Counted from the stretch's first letter, positions 11,663 to 22,824 are shown. The stretch is DNA of 64,000 nucleotides from Pilasporangium apinafurcum (GCA_001600495.1 BCKE01000011.1:227150-291149), one strand, 5' to 3'. Made by a program: numbers and translations. Notes: a model not told the origin generated them from the sequence alone.

Positions 11663-14160
11663 ATGATCACTCCGTCCACCACAGCAACATCACCAAACGT
11701 TGGAGGAGGTCCGTCCCTCTGTGTCTGTGGGCAGGTCGTTGATGTCCGTACACCGGCGTTCCTCATCGAATGCCATTTCTGTGGTCAGTGGTTCCATGGT
11801 GACTGCGTTCGCGTCTCGGAGCGAGATGCGCTGCAAATTGCCAAGTTCGCTTGCGGCAACTGCAGTAAACAGGGCAAGACGACAATCTCTTATCCGAGTA
11901 AGACACTTATTCAGGCAATGAAAGTGGTGTAGATAGATTTTGTACTAATTACTTGCTGTTGAAAATATTCATGAAGTCGTGGCAGATGGAGGTATGGAAG
12001 CGTTTGACGACATGAGCTTTGCGCCTTTGCCAATTCATAGAGGAGGACTGTTACGAAACGATGGCAGCAACACACACAATAGCGACAACGGATACCCACG
12101 TGTATCTTTCAAGAAAAATGCAGAGGCCTTCCGTCGACTGCTAAAAGCATCCATCTATGCGAAATCCGGACTAAGAGTTATCCCCGCCAAGGTGAAAATT
12201 GATCATTGGCGCGGATGCATAGACAGTTGTTGATAAAACCGTTTCTCTTTGAACAATAGGAAATGGTGCCTTCATACTTCAAGATGCACCAGCTGGTGGA
12301 GCCTATTCTCGTCATGGGCAACAATTGGGGCGTCGCAGGCATGATTAACCCCTTCCCAGTTGTAGGTGTCCAGGATATTTCAAATCTGCTGACCGCCAAT
12401 TGTGCGCTGAGGTCAGTAGACGTAGAATCACAGGAAATGTTTAATCTGTCAACGCGCGGCTGGACAATGCGGCTCAATGACCCGTCCGCCACACCTGTGA
12501 ACGCACACTTTCGCCTCTCAGATACCACATACCACCGGCAGGTGGCTGCCCCCGTCGCCATCTCCGAAATTGACTGGCACTACATGCTCAGCAACAATGG
12601 CGGTAACAACAACAACTCCCCTCCTTCTCAACCACACGTGACAGCAAATCCAGATATGTTTGGCGCGTTCCTGGGCATGAACACATTCCAAGATTTCACC
12701 ATCACTCCTGGCGCGCGGTCCACATGGTTGTCAGTGTCAGATGGCGAAGTTTGGGTCTACCTCATCCCACCGACTCAGGACAGTCTGCGAGCTTTCCACG
12801 ACTGGAAATGCTATCCAGATGCGCACGTCACACGCGTATTTCTCGCCGAACGCGTCGAGAAATGCATCAAATGCGTTATTGACGCCTCCTCAACGCTGAT
12901 CATCCCTTCAGGATGGCTCTATGCGCTTTTCTCTGAGAACGGTTGCTCACTCTTCTCGGGATTCTTTGGCAACACACTAGCATTAGCGACTCAACTGGAT
13001 GTGTTGACGTTGCAGGCCAGTAATACTAACAGTCAGGAAGTGAGTCCATACTGGAAGGAAGCGCTCAGAGGTTGGAACTGGACCACGACCGACGTGAATG
13101 CGCAATTGTGGGCCGCCATTTGCCACTACGTGCGACAACTGCTCATCCCAGACACAAATGTGCGCGTATCGGATCACGACAAGCGACTGCTGGTGAAGGC
13201 ACTGCCGGCACTGCGTCGCTGGAGCGCCAGTGCGCAAGCGATTCAAGCGAGAGACGACGTTTCATGGACACCAGGCTCACTACGGGAAGCGCAGGATATC
13301 GTCAATCGACTTGAGCAGGCACTCACAGGCTTTGTGTCATCCTTCATGCACTCCTGTTCACATGACTCGCTCGGTGGATCTGCCATTTTACCAGTTATGG
13401 GACTCTCTGGATTACAGCAACAGCAACAGCATTCGCTCAGCAAATCGTCATTGCCGATGATCACCCCCAACGAAGCCAATTATATTTATTCCGCTACCGC
13501 CATCACAGACGGAGCTGATGCTGCAAGTGCTTGGTCAGCAGGTGACCACCCGAGCGGTGGCTTCCAGGCGTCTATGTGGGACGAGTACAACCAGCACCTC
13601 ACGCCGGACCACCTCATGGATCACAATCCATACTATCAACCGCATTTCAACGATTCGTATTCGACCAGCTACTCTGCACAGGACTATGCGCCGACTATCG
13701 GAGGCACAGGTGGCTACATGGACACCGCAAGACCGCCACTCGTGGGTCATGCCCCGCTGTCGGGTATGGGCATGGACAGCGGCGTGCATCACCATCAACG
13801 ACTCGACGGATCCAGCTACGCCGATCTGCTCGTGCGCCACCGTGCATCCTGCCATCGTTGCGGCAATCTCCGCAAGAAAAACGTTCGATGTCCAAAATGT
13901 CCGCACATTTTCTGCCAAAAGTGCGCCGAGAAGATGTTAGAAGAGCACGGTGATCATATCTTTGTCGATGGCTGTCCAGTCTGTAAAGAGCAGTGCTGCT
14001 GTGGCAAGAACCGTACGACACACTGTACGCGAAAGGTGAGCATCTTGATGTTGATCTTATTAATCTCTTTGTATATCTTCTGACTGATGATTGTGTTGTT
14101 TGCTCTTAATAGTTTCATTGCTACAAGAAATGCCCAGCGACGAAGCGGCCGTCGGTGTAA
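11663..14160 (+). CDS. PHD finger-JmjC-zinc finger protein with substituted iron ligands
   Basis: Four exons: 11663-11897, 11977-12191, 12260-14035 and 14113-14160, 757 residues. Residues 20-68 are a PHD finger (LCVCGQ, IECHFCGQWFHGDCV, ACGNC). A JmjC domain of the KDM7/PHF8 type follows, recognisable by STWLSVSDGEVWVYLIPPT, CIKCVIDASSTLIIPSGW and FGNTLALATQL. At the iron-binding positions the sequence reads DFTITPG (Thr297, Thr299) where PHF8 has DFHIDFG, and Tyr371 in GWLYAL where the distal His is expected. A Gln/Asn/His-rich linker leads to a C-terminal Cys-rich module (CHRC, CPKC, CQKC, CPVCKEQCCC) like the zf-4CXXC_R1 finger. Likely nuclear and a methyl-lysine reader or scaffold; demethylase activity looks improbable. 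Confidence 0.82.
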
Positions 14161-14264
14161 TAGGAAAATAAATCATAAACGCTAAATCAATCAATAGAGG
14201 ATTGTCTAATGTCTTGGTTTGTCTGTATATATCATCGCCAGTGTATACCTTTCTAAATTTCTCT

Positions 14265-15600
14265 CTACGCCTTCTTGCCGTTCGTATTAATGTGCCGCCT
14301 TAGTGCTGACAGTGAAATGAGCACAGCTTCCTCCGATCGAATTGTACGACTGCCTTGCGCCGGGCACGTATTGACCCACATGTCAAAGAGAGAATGTGCA
14401 TCTTCTCCACTCACAGGGATTGTCTCGTCGGCGTTCACGCACTCTTCGATACCTGCAACGCCACCAAAGACAACCAACACGTGACGGAACGCAGGTAAAT
14501 GGAAATCTGCATCGTCTACCGACACGTTCCCACGCTCGGATGTGCCGATCTTCAAGTCATAACCACCCTTGAACGGACACTCCTGCCACACATTGCTCAG
14601 TGACGATGCAAAGCGAGAGGTGTATCCCCAGTAGATTCCCAATTGCTCTCGCGGCTCCGCAGATGATACGAGCTTCCCCACCACTACAATTCCACCATTT
14701 TGCCAAGAATCAGTCACACATGCAAATGCTTTAACAAAAAATGAAAGCATAGATACAAAAAAGATGCAAGCACTTACTCTTCTTCTTAAAGTCTTTCGAA
14801 GCTTCATCGATTTTGACGGTCACGCGGATTCCCGGCTGGATACGTTTGTCCACGACGACCTCGCGCTGGAGACCCACATGGACATGCGAGCCTTCATTTT
14901 CCTTCAGTGGACGGTCCGTGACAACACCTTCACGGTATACACTCCACTCATGGCTGCGTAAGTGATGCGGACAATCCAATGGATTTAGCAGACCGGCACA
15001 ACTTAGATCTGAATGCATTGGAAAGAGCGCTCGCCGCAAGTACTGTGGTGTCTCTAAGTATTGCAAAATGCGGTTGAGAAACACGTGGCAGTCGTGCGAT
15101 TTCTTCTTCGGCCCACCAGTTTCGTGTGACGCACCCAATTGGTCGTCAAAGACCACGATCTCATCCACCTGAAAGATTACAGCTGCACGCGCGATTTGCC
15201 CTGCCAAGTAGGTTTTGAGCTCTTTCGTCTGCGCGTTGTCGATGATGGAGCCAGGAATCGCTATACTCAATGTGTATGCGCGACCTTTGGTTTTCCGTAC
15301 CTCTGCGTCTTCTTGTTGCTGCTTCGCTGCGAGTTCCTCCGCCTTTCGCTGTTTCTCTTCCAATTTCCGCTTCTTCCGCTGCTCGCGCTTCTGCTGGCGA
15401 GCGAGCTCAGTATCATCATCGGCTCCAGCATCATCCGCCGTCACAGCCGCGTCTGCTGCAACTACACTGCGTTTCTTGGTAGTGACTGTTTCATCACTGA
15501 TATTCTTATTCTTCTTCTTGGAGCGGTCCGTGGAACGAGAGGCGACATGTGCTTGATGCAGCGTCTCAAACTCTTCATCACTTGACTCGCTACTGATCAT
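14265..15600 (-). CDS. SPOUT-superfamily RNA methyltransferase (SPOUT1/C9orf114-like)
   Basis: Two exons on the minus strand, 15600-14778 and 14728-14265, joined in phase 1, 428 residues. The N-terminal third is charged and coiled (QQKREQRKKRKLEEKQRKAE), with acidic clusters and basic patches suggesting nuclear targeting. The catalytic part begins at TLSIAIPGSIIDNAQTKELK, includes RAAVIFQVDEIVVFDD and the second-exon segments YWGYTSRFA and HVLVVFGGVAGIEECV, the last being the SAM-binding knot. This order matches the human SPOUT1 family, which combines SPOUT methyltransferase folds with an OB-like insert. The gene converges with the JmjC gene, leaving 104 bases between stops. Confidence 0.82.
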
Positions 15601-16242
15601 CGTCCTGCCTGTTCGTTTCCTTCCACCAACAATTGCTCTAGTTCGTATCCGGTAGTCAAATGGGTTGGTTTTTGACTACCACCATCAATTGCTGGGTATA
15701 ATTAGCCAAAAATTCACGATTTTGTCCAATCAGAACGAATGGTTGTGCTCGTTCTACAATACCAGCAATGTTCGGGCTCGGGTATGGTTTTCATTTTGTT
15801 TGGTAATTGGCTCGGTCTCCGTCAAAATATCCACTGGGTCACATTGTGATAAATATCACCGTTGGTTAACAAATGGGTTGGATTCGGGTAAAGAATGCTA
15901 ATGGTATGGGGTAAAGGAACAGACAGAAGTCACAGCATGCACTTGGAGGTGTGGGGTGGTGACGAGAACTCTGTGAGTATGTCGTTGAATTGCATCTCAA
16001 ATATCGATGAATGACACATGAACACGACCTTACCAACTCACACTCGATTAAACTTCCCAATAGTAACGCCTGCTGTCCGTTGTACCATGAATACTATTCT
16101 TGTCTGACTGAGTGCAAGACCAATGTGACCCACGAGAAACGGAATCTAGATACTCACGAGTCGCACACGTAAAGAAACTGCTATAAAGGAAGCAAGAGAA
16201 AGCGAGTAATACATACATACAGGTGCCAGTGGAGCTGTAATA
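15601..16242. other. Intergenic region between divergent genes
   Basis: About 640 bases separating the divergent SPOUT1-like and cyclase genes, presumably holding both promoters. No open frame here has support, and I could not pick out a distinct promoter element. Confidence 0.4.
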
Positions 16243-18837
16243 ATGAGCAACACCCACCGCGTCTCGCCAGAAGTGACGCTCAAGAACCCGCCGAATGCGG
16301 CGCTTACACCTAAGACGCCAGCCATGATGGGTATGGGTGTACCGAAAGGCCTCAGTTTCACCAACAAGAATGCGGCCCTCCGCACTAAGAAGCTACTGAC
16401 GCGGATGATGCTCACACCTGAACAGCTCGCACGGCTCTCGCCTCGACGCAAACAGATCCTGATGTTGCTCGACGCGCGATGGTTTACCGCTGTGATGCTC
16501 ATTGTGACGGTCTACGCGCTCTTTGGCGACGACATGCGGTTGAGTTTGTTTTCCAAATCGGCTGACAACACATTCTATTCCTTGGCGTCCATCTGTCTGG
16601 TGCTCTTTAGCTTTGAATTCGGCGCGTCTTGTTACGCGCGACCTGAATATCTCTTCAGTTTTTACTTTATTTTGGACCTCATTGCCACATTCTCCGTGCT
16701 ACCCGATATCGGTTGGATCTGGAACGAGATGATCGGCTCGAGCTCCGGTTCGAGCTCTGCCATCAAGGCCAGTAAGGCGACGAAAGCAGGCAGCAAAGCC
16801 GGACGGATTGTACGAGTAGTACGTGCCGTAAGGCTTTTTCGTGTGGTGAAGATTCTTAAGTGGAAACACAAGGACGACGATCAGCATCAGGGTCCTGCCA
16901 CGCAACAGCTGCAGGAAAGTAAAGTTGGTAGTAAGATGGGCGAAGTCACAGTGCAGCGTGTCGTGGTTCTCGTGCTTTTTCTCATCATGCTGCTGCCAGT
17001 GTTTGACGGTGGATATGTTGAAAAGACATATCACTATCAAGACTATGGACTCAAAGCCATTCACACGCTTGTCACGTCCGGTATCATCTCCTCCACCAGC
17101 TCTACTGAATATCAGCGTCTGTTCCAGGGTTATGTGCGTGATGCCGGGCTGCTCATTTTCTTGCAGATCTCAAACATCTCCAAGAGCGAAATCACCGCGG
17201 GTCTCAATTCAATCAGGTTCCAACCAGCGGATTCGCCCGGTGCCGAGTACAATCTATCCACGAACCCGTCGAACGGATGGACCGCATCGCTGATATTGCC
17301 GGATTATGCGACGGTCAAGGAAAAATTTCGTGACGATGAATTCAACATTGTCAAGTCCTACGGCTGTTATAACGCGTCGTTCATCACAGTCGATACACCT
17401 GACTCCACGAGCTCCTGCATCAGCATCGCCATCTTCGACATTTCATCCACCAGTACCTCCGGTGCGGCGTATAACGCGCTCAAAACCGTGTTCATCATCG
17501 TCGTACTCATCTCTGCATCGACAGCGTTCATTCGCACGACGCGAACACTTGTACTTGAGCCGATCGAGCGCATGATGAGCATCGTGCAGAAACTGGCTGA
17601 GAACCCGCTCGCCAGTGTGCAAAGCTCAGCGAACGAGGCGCAGATCCGGAAGAATGCTAGTGAGCAAGGTTTTGAAACGGCGCTGCTGGAGCTGACACTT
17701 TCGAAAGTTGGACGATTGATGCAAGTGGGCTTTGGAGCGGCAGGGGCTGATATAATCGGTAAGAACATGGGTTCAGGTGACCTCGATCCGATGCTGCCAG
17801 GAAAGAAGATCACGGCAATCTACGGGTTCTGTGATATCCGGCAGTTCACCGACACGACCGAGTGCCTGCAGGAAGAAGTGATGGTGTATGTTAACAAACT
17901 CGGAAACATCATGCATACAGGCACACACCACTACTATGGCATGGCCAACAAGAACGTTGGCGACGCATTCTTGCTCTCGTGGAAGATCTGTGATGGCGAA
18001 TTGCCTTGCTTTTCAAGGTTCACGGACTGCCCCACGGAAGAAGACCGACATCAAGTCAACCAGACCGTGCTTTGTCCACCCAATCCAGGTGCCGGTAACA
18101 AGGTCCGCCGCATTACGCCTACTGAGATGGCTGATAGTGCGCTCACAGCGTTCATCAAGTGCATGATCGACCTTGACAACGCCAACACTGACGGTCCATT
18201 GACTGAATACTTGAAAAAAGACTCGGTGATCAAACGATTTGGTCCGCAATTCCGCATCAAAATGGGTTTTGGCATGCATGTCGGGTGGGCGGTCGAAGGT
18301 GCGATCGGCTCACGGTTCAAGATCGACGCTACGTACATTTCGCCGCATGTCGAAATGGCTGATCGACTTGAGGCAGGCTCCAAGATGTTTGGCACGCCCA
18401 TCAACGTCTCACACTGGCTCGCGTCGCTGCTCTCACCCGGAGCACGCAAGTTTCTGCGGAAAATGGACCGTATGAGTGTTCGAGGCGTCGATACACCTGT
18501 GACAGTCTACACATTTGATGTCACGGTCATGAAGAAAGGCTTTGGGATTCCGAAAATTGACCCTGCGACAGGGCTGCAGATACCTGTGGACTTTGAAAAC
18601 GACCCAGAGTACCAGGAGATCCGTGAAGGTTTGGAGCCAGCGTTCCTTGAGAGCGCAGCTAGTGCTGTAGAGGCATATTTGGCTGGCGATTGGCCCAAGG
18701 CACGCCACTATTTGACCCATGCACAGCAGATCCGCCCACAGGACGGTCCGTGCAAGTATCTCATGAATGTGCTGAAGGAAAATAACTTTGAGACCCCAGA
18801 GGAATGGAAGGGCTACCGCCATGTCTCTGGATATTAA
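16243..18837 (+). CDS. Nucleotide cyclase fused to an ion-transport-like membrane domain
   Basis: Single exon of 864 residues. Residues about 80-205 are a voltage-sensor-like four-helix unit ending in an S4-type helix with Arg/Lys at every third position (RIVRVVRAVRLFRVVKIL). Another membrane segment follows (VVVLVLFLIMLLPVF), then a roughly 170-residue extracytoplasmic domain and a further membrane helix (TVFIIVVLISASTAFI) leading into the class III cyclase domain. The two metal aspartates are present: D531 in GFCDIRQFTD and D574 in KNVGDAFL, 44 residues apart. The base-recognition region reads GSRFKIDATYIS (D695), suggesting adenylate cyclase. It probably makes cAMP at a membrane. There is no pore helix after the S4-like segment. 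A TPR-like tail ends the protein. Confidence 0.82.
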   Translation: MSNTHRVSPEVTLKNPPNAALTPKTPAMMGMGVPKGLSFTNKNAALRTKKLLTRMMLTPEQLARLSPRRKQILMLLDARWFTAVMLIVTVYALFGDDMRLSLFSKSADNTFYSLASICLVLFSFEFGASCYARPEYLFSFYFILDLIATFSVLPDIGWIWNEMIGSSSGSSSAIKASKATKAGSKAGRIVRVVRAVRLFRVVKILKWKHKDDDQHQGPATQQLQESKVGSKMGEVTVQRVVVLVLFLIMLLPVFDGGYVEKTYHYQDYGLKAIHTLVTSGIISSTSSTEYQRLFQGYVRDAGLLIFLQISNISKSEITAGLNSIRFQPADSPGAEYNLSTNPSNGWTASLILPDYATVKEKFRDDEFNIVKSYGCYNASFITVDTPDSTSSCISIAIFDISSTSTSGAAYNALKTVFIIVVLISASTAFIRTTRTLVLEPIERMMSIVQKLAENPLASVQSSANEAQIRKNASEQGFETALLELTLSKVGRLMQVGFGAAGADIIGKNMGSGDLDPMLPGKKITAIYGFCDIRQFTDTTECLQEEVMVYVNKLGNIMHTGTHHYYGMANKNVGDAFLLSWKICDGELPCFSRFTDCPTEEDRHQVNQTVLCPPNPGAGNKVRRITPTEMADSALTAFIKCMIDLDNANTDGPLTEYLKKDSVIKRFGPQFRIKMGFGMHVGWAVEGAIGSRFKIDATYISPHVEMADRLEAGSKMFGTPINVSHWLASLLSPGARKFLRKMDRMSVRGVDTPVTVYTFDVTVMKKGFGIPKIDPATGLQIPVDFENDPEYQEIREGLEPAFLESAASAVEAYLAGDWPKARHYLTHAQQIRPQDGPCKYLMNVLKENNFETPEEWKGYRHVSGY

Positions 18838-19163
18838 GAAGACAAGAATGGGATAACTCCATGATGTCGAGTTTGTGTATATTATTGACTTTTTTCTTTT
18901 TCTTCATTTCCCCAGCTATCTTGAATATATATATGTGTATGCAGTGACTACAGTTGCGTCTGGTGTTGTTAGTTCTTCGACTGATTGATAGTATGTGTAC
19001 CTTACGACAATATCTTTAATATATAAGAATACTCACCCGCCAAAAACTACAGCCACATGGACTTGACTTGGCTTTGCCTTGCGTTCCCAATTTTCTCAAT
19101 CACGTTCTTTTCATTCGTATCTCCCCCTGTAAAACAGGAGGAGATGTGCGCGCTCGCTTTTGC
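18838..19163. other. 3' intergenic region between convergent genes
   Basis: About 330 A/T-rich bases between the stops of the cyclase and the endosulfine-repeat gene. Contains TATATATA-like runs near 18925-18935; otherwise nothing coding is seen. Confidence 0.4.
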
Positions 19164-21014
19164 TCACCCACGACTAGCGGCTTCTTTAAAATAATCGGCC
19201 GAGTCAAATCGTTTCCGCTCGGTCAATTTGCGCTGAATCATGATATTCCTCGCTGCGAGGCGATTGTCTTGACCAAGATTGCCAAAGTTTTTCTTCGGCA
19301 GTGCACGTGATGTCGTTGCCGTGGCTGGTGAAGCCCATTTGCCTCTCTCTTCCGAGAGTTTAATGTGCTTCACCTGATGGCTAATGGATGCATTGCTATC
19401 GTCCATGGTGGGTGTAGTCGGGCGATTAGCTGGGGTTGACTGTTGTTGCTGCATGTTTGTTTTTGTGATCGTTCGTCCATCCTGCAATGCTCCAACTGAA
19501 CCATGATCACATGGATTATTGTTATCAGACTGTTGGTGTTGATGCTGTTGTTGCTGAGCTTCCATGACGTAGTCTGCCGAGTCAAACCGTTTCCGCTCTT
19601 TCAGTTTCCTGCGAATGAGCACATGCGCGGCACTCAGCTTCCCATACTTTGAACCACCCGAACCAGTAGGATTACCGGCACCAGTTGAGGTAGAAGAAGC
19701 GACTGACCCTCTCATATTCAGTGTCTGTGGAGCAGGTGGAGCCATCACCTCAGTCTGTGGAGCTACTTGTTCACCATCCGTTTCATATAAAGTTGGTGCC
19801 TGCACAAACAATGGCTGCTTTTGATTACTCATGGCCGATCGTTTGACGTCAGGTCCCGCTTTCATGTGGTAATCGGCCGAGTCAAAGCGTTTCTTCTCGG
19901 CCAATTTTCTCCGCAAGAGCTCATTGGCTCCCGAGAGAGCGCCATACTTGCCACCGCGTGTGGAAGGACTCAATTGTGCAAAGCGCTGGTCTCGTTTTCC
20001 ATCCATAATACTCGCAGACGAAGGCGAGTTCATACTCGCTTCCGTTTTGTCCGCATCCATATTCTCATTGGATGAATTAGCGAGTTCGCCTTCCTCGTCC
20101 GTGTCCATTGGTGTGGCAGACGCTGAGGACATCTCGTCCTGGTCGTCGCGGTCAGGTGACGAATTGTAGTCGGTACTGGACTGAGAAGACGTGGCAGATA
20201 TTGACGATCTTCGATGCTGTGCCAGTTGATAGTCGGCCGAATCGAATTGTTTCTTCTCTCGGAGCCGTTTCTGCAGCAAGATATTACGCGCTGACAACGC
20301 TCCCTGCGGGACATTTGTCACCACTGCCGCTTTTGCAGGGGAGTTGCCACCAGATCCGATGTTACCATACCGCGAAGCACCTGTACGTACTGGCTGTGCT
20401 TGTTGTTGTTGCTGCTGATTGTGACTCTGCTGCCTCTCTTTCGTGGTGTCTTGATTGGAATCGGAAGTTTTCTGTATTGTGTTGTTCACTGGATCTTTAA
20501 GAGCATTAAAGAACACAGACACACCGACCTGGGCAGGAGAAAACGGTGACGGCATGGGAGCGTCTCCATCAGTACTGTTGATAGTATCCGTTGTAGTAGC
20601 AGAATTATCTGTAGCTGTTGTGTTGATGCCGCTCGTGAGGATTACATCCACAACGGCATCCTGACTTTTGTCGCTCTTGCTGTTCTTCAACGCATAATCG
20701 GCCGAATCGAACCGCTTCCGCTCCATAAGCTTTCGTCGGATCAGCAAATTTCGCGCTGAAATGCCACCTTTGTCATCCAGCTTCCACTTACCTCCTCCTC
20801 CTGCTCCTGCACTTGCGGGCGTCATGTTATTACTCATCATGGTGGCAGCATAACGTCCACTGTTGCTGGTGGGACCCCCGCCGAAATGCTGTTGCTGCTG
20901 ATGCTGGCCAATGTGCAGATCCATGGCCTTCCATTGTGACCTTGGTCCACCAGAAGACCCCTGTGCCATGTGGTGTTTCTTGACGTGATACAGCTTATCC
21001 TGGTACTCAGCCAT
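19164..21014 (-). CDS. Five-repeat endosulfine/ARPP19-like protein
   Basis: Single exon, minus strand, 616 residues, mostly disordered and rich in Gln, Ser and Asn. Five copies of a roughly 24-residue motif recur, each of the form A-x-x-L/I-L/M-x-x-[RK]-[RK]-L-x-E-[RK]-K-[RQ]-FDSADY. Their serines are at residues 104, 259, 379, 479 and 605. Human ENSA/ARPP19 have one such motif, ending in FDSGDY, whose serine is phosphorylated by Greatwall kinase to make the protein a PP2A-B55 inhibitor. The helix before the motif (LLIRRKLMERKR) also resembles the ENSA helix. I infer a PP2A-B55 regulator with five potential docking/phosphorylation sites. Gly is replaced by Ala in all five copies, so they evolved together. 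Several repeats follow a G-K-[YW] signature. Confidence 0.72.
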   Translation of the reverse strand: MAEYQDKLYHVKKHHMAQGSSGGPRSQWKAMDLHIGQHQQQQHFGGGPTSNSGRYAATMMSNNMTPASAGAGGGGKWKLDDKGGISARNLLIRRKLMERKRFDSADYALKNSKSDKSQDAVVDVILTSGINTTATDNSATTTDTINSTDGDAPMPSPFSPAQVGVSVFFNALKDPVNNTIQKTSDSNQDTTKERQQSHNQQQQQQAQPVRTGASRYGNIGSGGNSPAKAAVVTNVPQGALSARNILLQKRLREKKQFDSADYQLAQHRRSSISATSSQSSTDYNSSPDRDDQDEMSSASATPMDTDEEGELANSSNENMDADKTEASMNSPSSASIMDGKRDQRFAQLSPSTRGGKYGALSGANELLRRKLAEKKRFDSADYHMKAGPDVKRSAMSNQKQPLFVQAPTLYETDGEQVAPQTEVMAPPAPQTLNMRGSVASSTSTGAGNPTGSGGSKYGKLSAAHVLIRRKLKERKRFDSADYVMEAQQQQHQHQQSDNNNPCDHGSVGALQDGRTITKTNMQQQQSTPANRPTTPTMDDSNASISHQVKHIKLSEERGKWASPATATTSRALPKKNFGNLGQDNRLAARNIMIQRKLTERKRFDSADYFKEAASRG

Positions 21015-21762
21015 CGCTTTAACCGATCGAACTAAGGCAGGCGCTCAATCCTTTGACAGCTACCGCGATTCTTGGCTTTCGGTCTTCTCTTCCTGATTTT
21101 CTCTGCACTTGTCTTTCGTGCGGATGTCCGCGGTTCTTCTACGCTCCACTCCGCTCTTCTCCTCCTCTTCCTCTCCTCTTCCTCTCCTCTCCGCTCTTCA
21201 CTGTCCACGGTCTAGAAGGTTTTCTGTTTTGTCCCCAAGGGCCACAGTGGTAACACAGATCGAAACGTACCCTAAATAATAGCCCCTCTTCAAATATGGA
21301 ACAGCACTCGAATAAGGTCTGTTATTAGACAAAAGGATTCCTCTGTTTTTGTTTGTACAGTCATTTACTTTATCTCTAATGAAGTAAAATAACAGGAAGA
21401 AATAATAAAAGAAAGTTTTTTTCCTTAGAGATCTTCTTTTAAACCCCATTATTTCTTTTTTTTGTGCACTGTGATTCACATTTTTGGAAGAAACGGCAAG
21501 AACAAGAACAACAGAGAAAGAAAGAAACGAAAGAGACATGCCCCACAATAATCGTACAAGCAATTGCTGCATTTCGTTGATGAAAGTGACGTCAGTCGAT
21601 AGATGCACATTCCCTACCTCTGCCATCCGCAAATGGCTGCACAGCTTTTTAAATCCAGAAGGTTTTGTGTGTGATGTGTGGGTTCACTGGCTTCAGGTGG
21701 GAGTGGGACGACGATGTGGGCTGTATTGATCCGTTCGACAAAAGAACATTTTCCATTCCATC
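21015..21762. other. Intergenic region with a possible missed 5' exon
   Basis: CT-rich runs (21140-21195) lie directly upstream of the endosulfine-repeat gene and probably belong to its promoter. On the plus strand, 21674-21772 encodes an acidic, exon-like stretch beginning MCGFTGFRWEWDDDVG and ending at a possible donor, but I could not join it in phase to the next gene. Confidence 0.3.
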
Positions 21763-22824
21763 ATGGACGCAAGTAACCACAAAGAAGTAGGAATGATGAA
21801 GAAAGTGGATGATTTCTCGCATTTCTCGCGGACGAGCCATACGAAACTGAGAGACCTGGTCAAAATGTGTAGGATACTAAAACAATTATCCCAGCGAATT
21901 GTTTCACTCATGATAGTTATCTGTTCCAAGTATATGTCGCTCTCCTACGAGGATCAATTCGATATAAATAAATTACTGAGATGGGTTTTCCATGTCCAGA
22001 AACTGTATAATCCAGTACGCGCATCTCTCTATCTTGCGAGTGATGAAAATCTAATTATCCATGGACCTGATGTATCGGTGTCCTATACGACCCACTTTCC
22101 AGGGCAGCTTGGACACGAATGTAATTCCCAACTTCAAGCGATACTTAATCAAGTAATGGATGCTTTTCGACCTAACTCAACTACACCAGTAGTCGAGACT
22201 GCAGAAGATACGACGATGATACCTTGCGCCAGTGGTGCTGAAGTTGATTTGCGGCAGAAACGAAGTAACACGTTTAGACGAACAAACTATTCGCGAAGCG
22301 AATCTGCCATCCATTATAAGCTAATCCCATTGAACATGACACAAGGCGAGTGGAAAACGCGTGCTGTACAAGCAGATGTATCAGCATCAACAACAGCTCC
22401 AGCTCATTGGCCATACATGCCCAGTTCAAAGTGCTCTACTTCTCTGCTGAGATAGAGATCATTACGCCTTCACTATTCAACACAAACGTCGGGTAGCACT
22501 ACAAAATTCCCTGCATCTATTCTTACACTCGACTTTTATCAGTGTCATGGTGGGCAAAGAGAACAGCCAGACTTGTCTGATTTCACACAGCTTACAGACA
22601 GTGAGTGTATCGATTGTATACGCGGATGAGCATCTGTGGTTCCACTTTTCGTCATTACATCAACAACTAAACGCACATGTGTTTCAAACGTATAGGACAA
22701 CGTATTTAATTCATGGACTTTTACCAGTGAACAACAAACCTGCCATGTCCATTGTAAAGTCAAATTGGGTGATCTTTGCTTACGAGATTGGAACATTCTT
22801 TGTACACTGTTGTCTCTGCCTTGA
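21763..22824 (+). CDS. Unrecognised protein, multi-exon model
   Basis: Tentative exons 21763-22365, 22425-22492, 22543-22600 and 22696-22824, about 285 residues. Three short introns (59, 50 and 95 bases) keep frame, and each exon reads like protein: a helical N-terminal part (LVKMCRILKQLSQRIVSLM), an Asp/Thr-rich middle, then beta-like segments (LYFSAEIEIITPSLF) and a Cys-rich end (CHVHCKVKLGDLCLRDW). I do not recognise the family. The upstream 5' end may be incomplete. Without the introns the frame closes at 22455. Confidence 0.45.

Noticed and set aside
20280-20460. Poly-Gln tract as a possible frame artefact in the endosulfine-like gene
   Set aside because: The frame is open on both sides and the motifs before and after are in the same frame.
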